From Aphrophora alni (Eukaryota > Arthropoda > Insecta > Hemiptera > Aphrophoridae): a stretch of DNA of 64,000 bases. The DNA lies in assembly GCA_963513935.1 (NCBI GenBank), contig OY740774.1:93984861-94048860 (forward strand). The letters run 5' to 3'. The notes under the pieces were generated by a model. It was not told the DNA's origin, searched no databases, and saw only the letters and a list, made by a program, of their open reading frames with translations. A program made the position numbers and the translations under genes. Shown here in pieces: positions 10,436 through 20,203 of this stretch (within the stretch, counting starts at the first letter, position 1; each line of letters starts with the position of its first letter).

Positions 10436-10653
10436 AACCAACAAAATTTGAGATAGGAGATTTAGTTTTGGTTAAAAATCACTATCTGTCATCAAATTTG
10501 AGAAGAGAAATAAAGAAATTTTTCTTATTGTATCAAGGTCCGTTTAAAGTTTTAAAGATTAAATTAGAAAATGCATATGTAATTAGTACAATAGACTCTG
10601 AAATAATTAAAGGGACATACAATGTCACTCAATTAAGGAAATATATTTCATAA
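10402..10653 (+). pseudogene. Detached C-terminal integrase segment (GPF/Y-type module)
   Basis: From about 10402 the -1 frame relative to pol stays open to TAA at 10651-10653. It reads as the normal continuation of a Gypsy integrase, including a GDLVLVKNH stretch and YQGPFKVLKI, the GPF/Y motif. A single-nucleotide loss (or 2-nt gain) near 10390-10402 would explain the split. The TTG at 10468 is not a real start. Given the youth of the element, this is either a recent mutation or a sequencing error in an A-rich tract. Programmed frameshifting is less likely. Confidence 0.8.
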
Positions 10654-11062
10654 ATAATTAAAGAATTGATAATAATAAATTTTAACGTTAAATAAATAAT
10701 TTGATTTGAAAACAGAAATTAAAAAAAAAAATAAAATAAAATAAATAAATAAATTGTGTAATGTAAGAAAACTTTTAAGGCAAACTAGAATGTTTGAAAA
10801 TGTTAGATGAGAGGATCATTAGAGATGCAAGATTGTTAGTAAATAACTCTGTATATTTATGAAAAGAATAAATAATTATGAAACGTGACATAGATAAGGA
10901 AGTTGGTTCGAGGCAAAGATTCAGCATAGTGTTGAAGAAATAACATTCAATATTAAGTAGGTGGATTCAATGTTGAATATTCAATAATGTGACGAGAGTT
11001 GAGATTCATTGCAGACCGTATTGGAGCTAAAAGGATTTCATAGTCGACTCTTATCAGTGGTA
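10654..11062 (+). other. 3' untranslated region of the Ty3/Gypsy element
   Basis: AT-rich, with poly-A stretches (about 10720-10755). It has no open frame and no env-like coding sequence. It leads to the purine tract before the 3' LTR. Confidence 0.6.
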
Positions 11063-11077
11063 GACAGAAGGGGAGAG
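11063..11077 (+). other. Polypurine tract before the 3' LTR
   Basis: GACAGAAGGGGAGAG lies immediately before a T and then TG at 11079. It is the only good polypurine run upstream of the region shared by both LTRs. Nothing purine-rich lies just before 11488, where the pairwise LTR match starts. This supports 11079 as the true LTR start. Confidence 0.6.
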
Positions 11078-11078
11078 T

Positions 11079-12974
11079 TGTTTACGTTTAACAACTAAGC
11101 CTAAAATTCCTTTGCGTATAGCACTGAGACTGAGATACAGCGTGTTACAAAATTACTGTGCTGGAAAATAGAAAACCTTTGGTTTATAATTCTAAATTAA
11201 CTTGCGTTTTCAAATAAAAATTACTTAAATAAAGGATAATTGGTTTTAAATAAAGTAAATAAAAATAAAAGTTGATTACTTGAATAACTTTTATAGAATT
11301 AAATGTAAAATTTCTAAGTAAAGAACTTAGAATAAATTTTAAAAATAAAATTTTCTTGTTGAATTTGAATGATAACATCTAGAAAGGATTACATAAACAG
11401 AAAATCGACGATGCTAGTAATAAGATTGGTAAAAATGAACATTATTTCAACTTCGGATGATGCGATTTGAATGAAATTTTTTATGAATTAACGTTTTTCA
11501 AATGAAAGTTTATATTGTAATAATGTGAAAAATCAAAATTTATAATAGGTTTAAAATCCGCGGGTGCATGAACTGAGACAGGATGTCTGGATCATGAATT
11601 GTATTTAGTAAATTCATTTATAGGAACAAAATGGATTTTCAAGACAACAGTATAAATTACCATGTTTAATTTTAATATAATTTAGTTTAATTGTTATGAT
11701 ATGTAAATTATTTGTGTTTTACGGGAGTGTGTCATAATGTGCTAACAGCACCGGAAGGAACGCTTTCGGAAGTGAGATTTGCCTCATGGCAACAGGTTAG
11801 TTGGAGTCCACCGCTTGAATGGACAAGTTGTTTTTTTTTAAATTGCTAGATCAGTCTTAAGAAGGAGCTTGGAGAGTAATGATGTAGTTTGTCGAGTTGA
11901 GTAAGAAATTCAGAGACTTTAGTGGAAAGAAAGGACATAGTGTGATGTAATAATTTGATATGTAGTAAAATAGAAAATGTGAAGAGTTTAATCGTTGGTC
12001 GATTAAGGGTGAGAGTGTGTTAAAACTCTGTTTGAACAGTTAAATTGGTTAGACGTGTTCACGCGAATAGACAATAGACAATTAGCGTGTGTTATAGCAA
12101 TGCGGTCGGCAAATGAACAGTTACAAATTGTAGAATGGACTAATGTGTAAACAGATTTTCTTTTTATAAACATTCGTGAGGTGCAAATACAATTTCGCCA
12201 CGGACACAACGACGGCATTTTTAGGACGCTGCAGGAACACCATTGAATTTTGTACAATATGACTATGGTCTGGTAACTAGTGTTAAATAACACATTATAT
12301 TTACTCTGTTATTGTATAGAAATTTACAATGTTTAATATTTTAATTTTTATTATATAAATTTGATATATAAAGGATAGCAATTTCTTGTTATGTAAAGGA
12401 AAAATAAATGTCTGATGACATATTTATCCTTATTAAAGGAACGTAAAATTCATATAAAAAAAAAATAAATAAATAAAAAGCAGATGTTTTCAATTTGTTT
12501 TTATTCATAAAATCAATTTTAGTTGCAACTTAGAGTCAATTTTAAATTCAAAGAATAAAAGATCAGTTCTCCTTCTGAGAAGATAAAAAGTAATTCAACT
12601 AAGATGATAGCTATAGTTGTTTTCATGATATATGTCTCTATAACAAATGCTAATGTATAAAAACTTACTTGTCTTTAATAAATGTATGTAAAATTTCAGC
12701 TTCAAAGTGTTCTCATTTGAATACCAAATATTACTGTGAAGTACACCGTAAAAAGAGCCTGCGACCCTAGAGATTTTTTTGTTAATAACGAAAATTAACT
12801 TCTTTTCCTTTTTCAAAATTGATGTTAACACATCTGGCGCCCTTAAGTCGAGCAAATTAATAACTAAATTCAATAAAAAAACATAACGTAAAACTCTTCA
12901 AGTTTAGATAATTTTTATTCTTAAAATCGCTTCACTATTAAATAACTTATTAGCCTCATTAATAAATTATTACA
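11079..12974 (+). repeat. 3' LTR of the Ty3/Gypsy element (full length, about 1.9 kb)
   Basis: Starts TGTTTACG after the purine tract and ends TTATTACA, giving TG...CA termini. From 11488 on it matches 3462-4949. The first ~409 bp have no partner at the left end. The alternative is that the LTR starts at 11488 and 11079-11487 is internal sequence, but then there is neither a TG terminus nor a purine tract. Confidence 0.7.
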
Positions 12975-12976
12975 AT

Positions 12977-13785
12977 ATCCACTGGATCTTTAATATATCT
13001 TAAACTTAAACTGAAGATATTATAAGTTTTAAGTATAACTTATGCGTCCCATACCAAGGACGCCAGCTCTGAATTAACTGAAATTCAAATTAAAACTGTC
13101 TTTTTGATACTGCTCATTTCTCGGACATTGCTCTCAGGCAAATGAGGAGTTCTATGATGATGGAGAGAGAGTCAAACATTACTTCTCTCGCGGGTGGAAA
13201 AGAGCAAGTCCTGTCTCCAAAATTCAACTAATCGCCTCTATACTTAAAGGATTCCCATTGGGTTACCTTTTCAGCCAATTACAAATGTAAGATGCAATCC
13301 TCCTACCGATAACCAAACTTGTCGGCGCACTAACACTGCACTGCTTTTAACAATTTTAGGGACATAATTCTTTTTACAAATTTTAGGTTAAAGTTTTATA
13401 TAAAAGTACATAACTGTAATATTATAATTATTATTTAACATATTTCTATACCACACACTCACTCATTTTCTGCAACATTAACCAATTTTGAAAACTTGTC
13501 CGTCTGTCTGTACTGTATTACGATACGTGATGTGAGACCTGTATGACACAATTAATTACGTCATATTTAGTTATACCTCACTTACCAAACAGGTATTAAT
13601 TCGACATTAAACACAAAAAATGTTGACCATTATAAATTTCATACAAGTTTAATTATGATAAAGAATGTCAAAAAAATATAAAGATTTGAAGTTCGTTTAA
13701 ACCTATTCTGCAAATTACACAATGATTCTTTACCTCCACAAACTAAGTTTTTCTTTTTTTTTTTTTTTTTGAATAGTCAGTTGAA
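12977..13785. other. Intron sequence between two transposons, possible old LTR remnant
   Basis: No coding sequence. At about 13045-13066, reading the minus strand, there is TGGCGTCCTTGGTATGGGAC, which looks like a primer-binding-type TGG motif. An LTR remnant to its right is possible but cannot be shown. A 17-bp T tract lies at about 13754-13770. Confidence 0.35.
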
Positions 13786-13787
13786 TA

Positions 13788-13822
13788 TAGTGGACCTGAA
13801 AAATATAGGCGGCTCAGGGTCA
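13788..13822 (+). repeat. Left terminal inverted repeat of the Sailor-like transposon
   Basis: 35 bp, perfect inverted match to 16497-16531. Flanked outside by TA. Confidence 0.95.
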
Positions 13823-14438
13823 AGCCCATCTAGTCCCGCCACGCCTGCTCTGTACTCCCCTACTTCTCCTCCATCCATCCGCTAACACTCCTACACCGGT
13901 TGTTTACATCCGGTTACTTAAAATAGTTTCGTATAAGTTTGCAACTTATTCTATTTAAAGAAATATAACCTAAAAATAAAATCATTAGAAACAAATCTTA
14001 CACTAACATCATTTTATAAATAATAGTTTAATTTTTGTTTGACTTATTTTGGCGTCCTGCTGTTGTTGTTGCAATGATTGGTAATAGAGATAATATAACA
14101 AAAACAATAAAACAGATCTTTTTTAATTTAAGTTGGAAAATAACTTTTCAGTTTTCAATTTAAAGCAGTTTACAGTTAGTTATTCAAAAATGTAAATAGA
14201 AATTCATGTTATAATAGCTGTATAAAATATATATATTATGCATTTATTATATAATTTATTTACATCACCAATATTTTTATATTGACATGTTGAAATATAA
14301 TTATGTTTCGTAACTTTACGATAAAAAAATAATTTTAAAATTAAGTAACTTTATGGTAAACTATCCGTAGTTAAATTATATAAAAATCGGTAGTTTTGGC
14401 TGGGGAGTATGAGAACGGCCATACAATACAGGCAAAAT

Positions 14439-15821
14439 TTATAAGTCTTCCTCGTCTTCACTTTGGATGGGCACATCACTAAAGCTGTCACTATCACTCT
14501 CGTCCTGTAAATTAACAACTATGCGTTGAATGTTATCATCATGAAGACCTTCTTTTTCAAAATCTTCCTCTTGTAGCTTCACTGCATGACGATCACATTT
14601 CACCCAGTCTTCAACAGTCACGTTATTTAGAGCGTCTTCAAGGAGTTGCCTCACATCCTTTATTTTAAATGTGGTGTTTTTCTGAGCTACTTCCCCTTTT
14701 ACCTGTGCCCATATAAGCTCGATGGGATTATATTGGCAGTGGTACGGGGGTAGCCGAACCACTTCATGCCCCATATCCAGTGCAATCTCATCGAGCTCAT
14801 ACTGCTTGCTGTATTTGTGTTTATGATGCCCAACTATGGTTAGCAGCTCTGCAACAGTGTGTTTTCGATTGTGTGCTATACCTTTGGATGTTAACCATGC
14901 CGTAATATCTGCCTTTCTCGTCTTGGTGTTCGGGACTTTTTCTTTGAGTTTAGAGTGATAGCTCGCATTGTCCATGACTATCACACACCCTTCTTCTAAA
15001 CTCCTAAGCATGTCGACAAACCATTCCTTGAAGACCTCGTAGTTCATCTCTTGGTGGTAATCAATGGTACTTTTCGACTGAAAAACCAGTTGAGTACCCC
15101 CTAAGAAGCCGTACTTTGACGATCCTGCATGGCAAATAATTAGTCTTGAACCCTTGCCAACTGGGACTCGAAATCCACCTTTGCTTGTAGAATGCTGCCA
15201 GATATATTTTTTTGAATGGTTTTGGTTTACCCAAGTTTCGTCTAAGTAGATAATTGGGCGGAGGTGTTGTTCTTGCCTTAAATCATGCATTTTCCGAAGA
15301 AACAATACCCGAGCTGCCACTATGTCCCTTCTTTCCATCAAAAATTTTCTGCCATCATTACATTTTTTAAACAGGAATCCGACCTTCTTTAAGATTTTCC
15401 GAGTGGAATCTACTCCACCAGCAAACCATATCTTTTCCCTCAACACATTTTTAATTTTTTTGCAAGTAGGGTATTCTCCACGATCATAAAAATCAAATAC
15501 AGTACGACGAACAACGTCCCTGTCAAAATCGTCTAAATTAGTAATCCACTTTTTGTGTGCCTTTTTCTTCCGTGGAGATACAAACAATGGTCTAGCATCA
15601 TCTTGCAAGTTAAAAATCGGATGTTTGTACCCTTCTGCAGCGATTCTTTGCACAGTGCGTACTGACAATGAACATGCAGCTGCTGTTGCCTTTTGTGTGT
15701 CATTAAAAACTTCTTGTATTGTGGTATTTGGTCTGTTAGTCACGAGATCCTTAAGATAATTATATACACTAAATACAACCTTTTTGGACTGGCTTCTGAC
15801 ATCTGGGCTGGTGACTGCCAT
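14439..15821 (-). CDS. DDE transposase, IS630/Tc1/mariner superfamily, long second spacing (DD~83E)
   Basis: Nuclear cut-and-paste transposase acting on the 35-bp ends of its element. It has 460 residues, starting at the only good ATG (15821) and reading MAVTSPDVRS. An N-terminal helix-turn-helix-like region (about 30-60, AAACSLSVRTVQRIAAEGY) probably binds the ends. The catalytic core has YLDETWVN (D194), IVMDNASYH (D284) and YNPIELIW (E368). The D284-to-E368 gap is 83 residues, far longer than the 34-39 of Tc1 and mariner, and is filled by a basic/helical insert (about 300-350). This matches the group described as Sailor (DD82E). The C-terminus is acidic and Ser-rich. All three catalytic residues are present, so it is probably functional. 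Confidence 0.92.
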   Translation of the reverse strand: MAVTSPDVRSQSKKVVFSVYNYLKDLVTNRPNTTIQEVFNDTQKATAAACSLSVRTVQRIAAEGYKHPIFNLQDDARPLFVSPRKKKAHKKWITNLDDFDRDVVRRTVFDFYDRGEYPTCKKIKNVLREKIWFAGGVDSTRKILKKVGFLFKKCNDGRKFLMERRDIVAARVLFLRKMHDLRQEQHLRPIIYLDETWVNQNHSKKYIWQHSTSKGGFRVPVGKGSRLIICHAGSSKYGFLGGTQLVFQSKSTIDYHQEMNYEVFKEWFVDMLRSLEEGCVIVMDNASYHSKLKEKVPNTKTRKADITAWLTSKGIAHNRKHTVAELLTIVGHHKHKYSKQYELDEIALDMGHEVVRLPPYHCQYNPIELIWAQVKGEVAQKNTTFKIKDVRQLLEDALNNVTVEDWVKCDRHAVKLQEEDFEKEGLHDDNIQRIVVNLQDESDSDSFSDVPIQSEDEEDL

Positions 15822-16496
15822 GATTTAAAAAATAAGCACTATACACATATAAATACACAAATAAATAAAACTTCAATAACTAAACAGCACCAATCAAAAT
15901 AAAGAAAATAACTAAACAACACCGCAGCAGAGTGAAATAGAGACTAACTGTCACATGCGTAGACAAAACTGCTTATCGTTATTGATAACATTAACTTCAG
16001 TCTAGCCTATATAATCAACTGATGATTAAGATATAAGTTTGTCATACAATGTTGACTTTGATTGCTTATGCCCGAAGGTAGATGGGAATTGTTTGTAAAT
16101 GTCAATTTTTAGTTTATAATGAATGCCTTTCATATTTTATGTTAGTAATTATTAATCTGTTTCATTATAAATTAAAGTATTATTTCTGCTTCGTTTAGAA
16201 AATTTTCTTAATTATTTAGTAATAATTTATGTTTGTTGTGTGAATGTTCCATGAATGCAGGTTTATAGAGAAGTTAGCTATTCTTATTTTAAGAACGTGT
16301 GTATGTTAATTTTATTTAGTTAAATTTTTTATAACTAAAAAAATATATTTTATAATTATTAATAAATATATTTTATATTTCGTTATAACACTGTTACCGC
16401 TAAACAACTACATTTCCCTTCCCTACATGCGATGCGAAGGCAGGCAGTGGGTGAAGGAGAGGGGTAGGCAGGGTGGGGATGCGGGGAAGCGACGCG

Positions 16497-16531
16497 TGAC
16501 CCTGAGCCGCCTATATTTTTCAGGTCCACTA
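16497..16531 (-). repeat. Right terminal inverted repeat of the Sailor-like transposon
   Basis: 35 bp, perfect inverted match to 13788-13822. Followed by the TA target duplicate. Confidence 0.95.
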
Positions 16532-16533
16532 TA

Positions 16534-17496
16534 GAATAATACTTCAGAAACACTTTATGAACACTTACGGCTAACTGCTTGAAGTCTCTAATCATAATGA
16601 CTTCCTTTTTTTTGGACATGACAGATGGCGGATATCATAGGCCCAAAAATTCCAACATCATCTCCCAGTACACTTGGTCGTATCGTCTCTTTACAAATGT
16701 ATCTAACTAGAAAACTAACACAGTGTTGAAAATTCTTTTTCTCATAATATTTCTATGTTGAGCTAACCACTGGTCATTACACCAAGTCATAGAAATGAGT
16801 TTTTAGACCGTCACAGTGTATTCCCTATAGACGGTTCTATGAATTTGTTACGTTATATGATTCTCATGAACTATACAACTTTTAATATTTACTAACACTT
16901 TTACTGTATTAATTATTTTTTTAATTGTAAGTTTTTCTTTGAGAGTAATCTTATATATTTTGATTTGAAACATCTTTTTAAGGTATTTGAACATTTGGTA
17001 TTTACATTTACTACAAAACTGATTCATTTTCATTTATAAATCTGGCCTAAATCTTTCTAATCTATCCTAGTTACACAAATTCATAAATTTAAAATTGGTT
17101 TTACTATAGATTTCTTTTTGATCATATTTAATATAACTATATTAATTTATACTCATCAAGGGCTCTCTTTTAGTGAATATTGGTGTGTCAATTTCGAGGG
17201 TGGATCTATACCTTTTTCATGTAGTCTTGAGTTAAATCTTTCTTAACAAATCTCTCTTGATCAACTCTTGTTCTCTTCTGACTATGATGCTATTAAAGTA
17301 TTCGAGGGCTATTGCCTTTTATATTAACTTCTTTTCTTCTTTCTTTCAAAGGAGTGATGATGATCGAGAGTTTTTCACCTTTAAACAAAAATAAAAAATT
17401 TAATGTGTATAAGAAATCTAAGAAATATAGTCATAGTTTTTAATTAAAATTTATATGTTAACCTCCGGAAAAAGACTTATACTAAGAGAAATTTAT
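16534..17496. other. Intron sequence with a member of a scattered repeat
   Basis: AT-rich, no gene. The part at about 17165-17390 belongs to a repeat family seen again downstream of the host gene. Confidence 0.5.
17165..17390 (-). repeat. Scattered repeat family, copy 1 (minus orientation)
   Basis: Its reverse complement shows, in order, GAAGAAAAGAAG, a TCGAATACTTTAATAGCATC block, AGAACAAGAGTTGAT, AAGAAAGATTTAACTCAAGA, AAGGTATAGATC and ATTCACTAAAAGAGAGCCC. The same series of blocks occurs at 37283-37500, 41272-41345 and 42533-42680. The origin is unknown, possibly a decayed coding sequence of a mobile element. Confidence 0.55.
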
Positions 17497-17606
17497 ATTA
17501 AATATATTATAAGACTTACCGTCACAATAGTCTATGTTTGTCTGTAGTGATATAACTACAGACAAATATAGACTATTGTGACGGTAAGTCTTATAATATA
17601 TTTAAT
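17497..17606. repeat. Near-perfect 110-bp palindrome (snapback MITE-like)
   Basis: The left arm (about 17497-17548) and right arm (about 17555-17606) are inverse complements around a loop of about 6 bp (GATATA). I see one mismatch (CTATGTTTG against the complement of CAAATATAG). The arms end in TTAA at both outer edges (17498-17501, 17602-17605). It may be a snapback MITE inserted at TTAA or TA. As RNA it would form a long hairpin. It sits about 170 bp before an exon of the host gene. Confidence 0.8.
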
Positions 17607-17779
17607 TATTAATCAATAGTCGGAATGGCGAAAACAAATATGTATGAAATTTATATTCTATAAGATATCTGATAATCTGGAAAGTATTGCCAAGTGAGGC
17701 AAATTATCAATCAATTACTATATATGTTATTTATTTATTTATAATTTTAAACTGATTACATTTCTTCTTATTACTTTAG

Positions 17780-17859
17780 CTCAGTTGCTGACACCTGGCA
17801 AGAGTCCTAACACACAACAGAATCTTAGGACACCCACTACTGTTAGTGCTTGCAATTTA
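17780..17859 (+). CDS. Host gene exon c
   Basis: Acceptor TTACTTTAG ends at 17779; perfect donor GTAAGT starts at 17860. The exon is 80 bp, entered in phase 1 (completing the codon begun at 970 as Ala) and left in phase 0. It reads QLLTPGKSPNTQQNLRTPT followed by TVSACNL. Its phase fits both neighbours across introns of 16.8 and 11.0 kb, which is strong evidence that it is real. The segment is disordered, rich in Thr, Pro and Gln. Confidence 0.75.
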
Positions 17860-18156
17860 GTAAGTTTTTATTTGTTTTATACTAATTTCTTTTAAACTAT
17901 TTGTTATTGCCAGAGGTGTTCGTAGGTACTAGTTATATTTTAAATTTTTAATAAGAATAATACAGTGTAAAAGGAAACATTTTCATTCTTAAAGGTTAGG
18001 TTAGGTTTAAATTTTATTATAATTTAATACCTTCTCATATATTGTAAATACTATAGGTAAAGTTATATGATTGGTCAAAAATTGATGTTGATTTTTTTCA
18101 TACATATATCCACTTTAATGTCTTCTAAGCTCAAACAAGTATTTTAAAATAATATA
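17860..18156. other. Start of the 11-kb intron, nothing recognised
   Basis: AT-rich intron sequence with a short GGTTAGGTTAGG run at about 17995-18008 but no gene or repeat. Confidence 0.5.
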
Positions 18157-18363
18157 CAGGTTATCATAAAAGAATGGTGGGGTTTCATTAATTCATACGA
18201 AGACAGTAGAGAAATTTTGAGGTGTTGTATTGGTATCACTGATAGCCTATAACCCAATAGTTGTGTTTAACAGCTGTTGTAGCCTCAAAATTAGTTCTTT
18301 CTTACATTGTTGTGGTAGTGTGTTTTGTGTTTTCTGGAGTGTTCTGTGTGGAGTGTGTTATTA

Positions 18364-18678
18364 TGTTCTCTATTGAAGAAAAAGCAAAGTGTGTTTTATT
18401 GCTAGCTGAATTCTAGTCTGTAATTTCATTGCAACAAGCATTTCGACACAATACAGAAAAGATCCACCACATGAAAATAACATACGACGTTGATTCAAAC
18501 AATTTTAAGAAACAGGATCAGTTCAGAAGCAGAAATCATCTGGCCAAGTGTATAAGATGAAAAAGTTGAACTTATTGGATAATCTGCAATCAGAAGTCAA
18601 TACCTCGACGAAACCTAGAGTTAGGTATTCCAAAAACAACAATCCACAAAGTTTTACACAAAAGACTGAAATTATACG
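18364..18678 (+). pseudogene. N-terminal half of a decayed DUF4817-type transposase
   Basis: From the ATG at 18364 the sequence reads MFSIEEKAKCVLLLAEF, then a stop. After frame changes it continues with remnants of the family's helix-turn-helix region (QQAFRHNT, HHMKITYD, FKKQDQFRS) and SKNNNPQSF. That start and its order are characteristic of the insect transposases with a DUF4817 N-terminal domain. Several stops and indels are present. The gene runs up to the retrotransposon's target duplicate at 18674-18678. Confidence 0.75.
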
Positions 18679-18862
18679 CTGTTATGTTCGGGTTTATAAA
18701 TTATTTAAATAAATGTATACATTACAATATTTAGAAGTACCAGTTTTATTATTAAGCGATCTACTTCAGTCGCTGTTCATTGTGAGACTGCTGGCTGCGC
18801 ATCGTAGCCAGGACATGTTGCTACAATGTTAACTTAATATTGCTAATACAGATTACATAACA
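18679..18862 (-). repeat. LTR (3' LTR of the minus-strand Mag-like element)
   Basis: Same sequence as 26306-26488, with TG...CA ends. The target duplicate TACGC lies just outside, at 18674-18678. Confidence 0.95.
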
Positions 18863-18888
18863 ATTTCCTTCTTTTTTTTTTTTTTTTA
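18863..18888 (-). other. Polypurine tract of the Mag-like element
   Basis: On the minus strand a long A run ending GAAGGAAAT lies immediately before the 3' LTR start TGTTATG. Confidence 0.75.
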
Positions 18889-19201
18889 ACTAAGAATAGA
18901 TCAAATAATAGTAAAATATTTTTATAACCTTATAATTTTTTTTTTTTAGAAATTAAAATTATATTCTAATACAAAACAATATTTTTTTTAAAGAGAAATT
19001 CAAAACTAGACGTTACAAATAATACTCAAATTAATAAATATGTATTTTTTTTTTTTCAAATTAAAACTATCTTCTAACCATTTACAAATCAAAAATTTTT
19101 TTTATTTTTAATTTTAAGAACAACAACATTAATAACAATTACAATAATAATAACAATATTACTTTTTAAAATTTTTTTTTTTTTTTTTTTTTTTAACCAA
19201 C
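18889..19201 (-). other. 3' untranslated region of the Mag-like element, poly-T/poly-A rich
   Basis: Several runs of 8 to 20 T (plus strand) between the pol stop and the purine tract. No frame. Confidence 0.6.
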
Positions 19202-20187
19202 TTAAAATTTATCTTCTAATCGACAACTGCTTTTGACTACTCTACCATATCTGGTTTTGTAATTATCAAGATCTTTTAAAAAATCACTTTCTGGACTAAC
19301 CTTTTGCCCTGAATTAACACTTTCACTTATTCTTCTATTAGATTGGCTTAATGGGCTTATTTCATTCTTTTGACGAGACATGGAAGGACATTTTGGAGGC
19401 GACATTCTTTCAACCGCAGGACTAATATGTATTCTATTACGTCTATATGATTTACCGTTTTGATCTATGACTATATATGATCGAGGTTCTTCTGTTTCTC
19501 GAATTATGTTACCGCTAGACCAATTGGAATTAGGTTTTTTCTGAAAGAGAACATCTTGACCATTACATAAACTCTGCAGTGGTTTAGAATGTCGGTCAAA
19601 ATGTCCCTTCATTCTCTGTTTGTTAACATACAGTTGATTTCTGGTTCTATTATAATTAAGTTTAGGTTTAAGACATTTGTAATGCATTGGTACTAAGGTA
19701 CGCAATTTCCTTGACATGAGAAGTTGAGCAGGTGATTCCACATTATTTTTATTAGTGTTTCTAAAACTTAAAAGTGCAAGATAAATATCTTCTCCTGCAT
19801 CAGCTGTTTTTTTTAATAATGATTTCATCGTTTTTACAGCACTCTCAGCCATGCCATTTGATTGAGGAAAATGAGGGCTTGAAATTACATGCTCAATATC
19901 CCAATTTTTACAAAACATTCTAAATTCTTCACATTTAAAATAAGTCGCCCCATCAGAATAAACTTTTAGAGGTATCCCATGTCTTGAAAAAAAACTTTTT
20001 AATTTTGATATTATAGTTACACTTTTAGTATTTGAAATACTTGCTATTTCAATATAGTTTGAATAATAATCAACAGCAACAATATACAACATTTGTTCCC
20101 ATTCAAACACGTCTATTCCCACTTCTGACCATGGTAATTTTGGTACTCTATGTGGCAATAGAGGCATTTTACTTTGATTTCTTTTAA
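19202..20187 (-). pseudogene. Mag-like Pol, C-terminal part (integrase catalytic core and tail)
   Basis: The continuation of gag-pol beyond the piggyBac insertion. The 2909-bp insert plus 4-bp duplication is a multiple of three, and the frames on the two sides agree. The integrase core has GIDVFEWEQ (first Asp), VYSDGATYF (second Asp) and HFPQSNGMAES (Glu), followed by a C-terminal region with PNSNWSSGNI and a Ser/Pro-rich tail. It ends with a stop at 19202-19204. The reading through 20188-20242 belongs to the piggyBac end, not to this protein. Confidence 0.9.
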
Positions 20188-20203
20188 CCCTTTGCGGTCG
20201 GAT
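20188..20203 (+). repeat. piggyBac left terminal inverted repeat
   Basis: CCCTTTGCGGTCGGAT next to the TTAA target copy at 20184-20187. Confidence 0.95.

Larger units (their letters stand above)
3462..12974 (+). mobile_element. Ty3/Gypsy LTR retrotransposon, young, env-less, inserted in sense in host intron
   Basis: Order on the + strand is LTR, primer binding site, gag, pol (protease, reverse transcriptase, RNase H, integrase), polypurine tract, LTR. The stretches shared by the two LTRs (3462-4949 and 11488-12974) are essentially identical by eye. The only difference I noticed is one A in an A-run (about 4430 against 12456), which implies a very recent insertion. No env-like frame follows pol. 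The right LTR appears to begin earlier, at a TG preceded by a purine tract (11079), so the left LTR looks 5'-truncated. No target-site duplication is visible, which fits truncation. Pol is broken near its end by a frame change at about 10402, so this copy is probably not autonomous. Confidence 0.93.
13788..16531 (-). mobile_element. IS630/Tc1/mariner-superfamily DNA transposon, Sailor-like (DD~83E), apparently complete
   Basis: A 2744-bp element with a perfect 35-bp terminal inverted repeat (13788-13822 and 16497-16531, starting TAGTGGACCTGAAAAATATA). It is flanked by a TA duplication (13786-13787 and 16532-16533), the hallmark of IS630/Tc1/mariner insertion. Inside the perfect repeat both ends stay C-rich and loosely alike for about 60 bp more. 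It encodes one uninterrupted transposase on the minus strand. Intact ends and an open frame suggest fairly recent activity. Confidence 0.93.

Noticed and set aside
10654..11078. env gene of an errantivirus after pol
   Set aside because: No open frame of useful length between pol and the 3' LTR. The element is env-less here.
16383..16619. 78-codon minus-strand frame crossing the right end of the Sailor-like transposon
   Set aside because: It spans the terminal inverted repeat and the TA junction into host DNA, so it cannot be a conserved gene.
17995..18008. GGTTAGGTTAGG run resembling the insect telomere repeat TTAGG
   Set aside because: Only about two and a half repeats. Too short to call an interstitial telomeric sequence.
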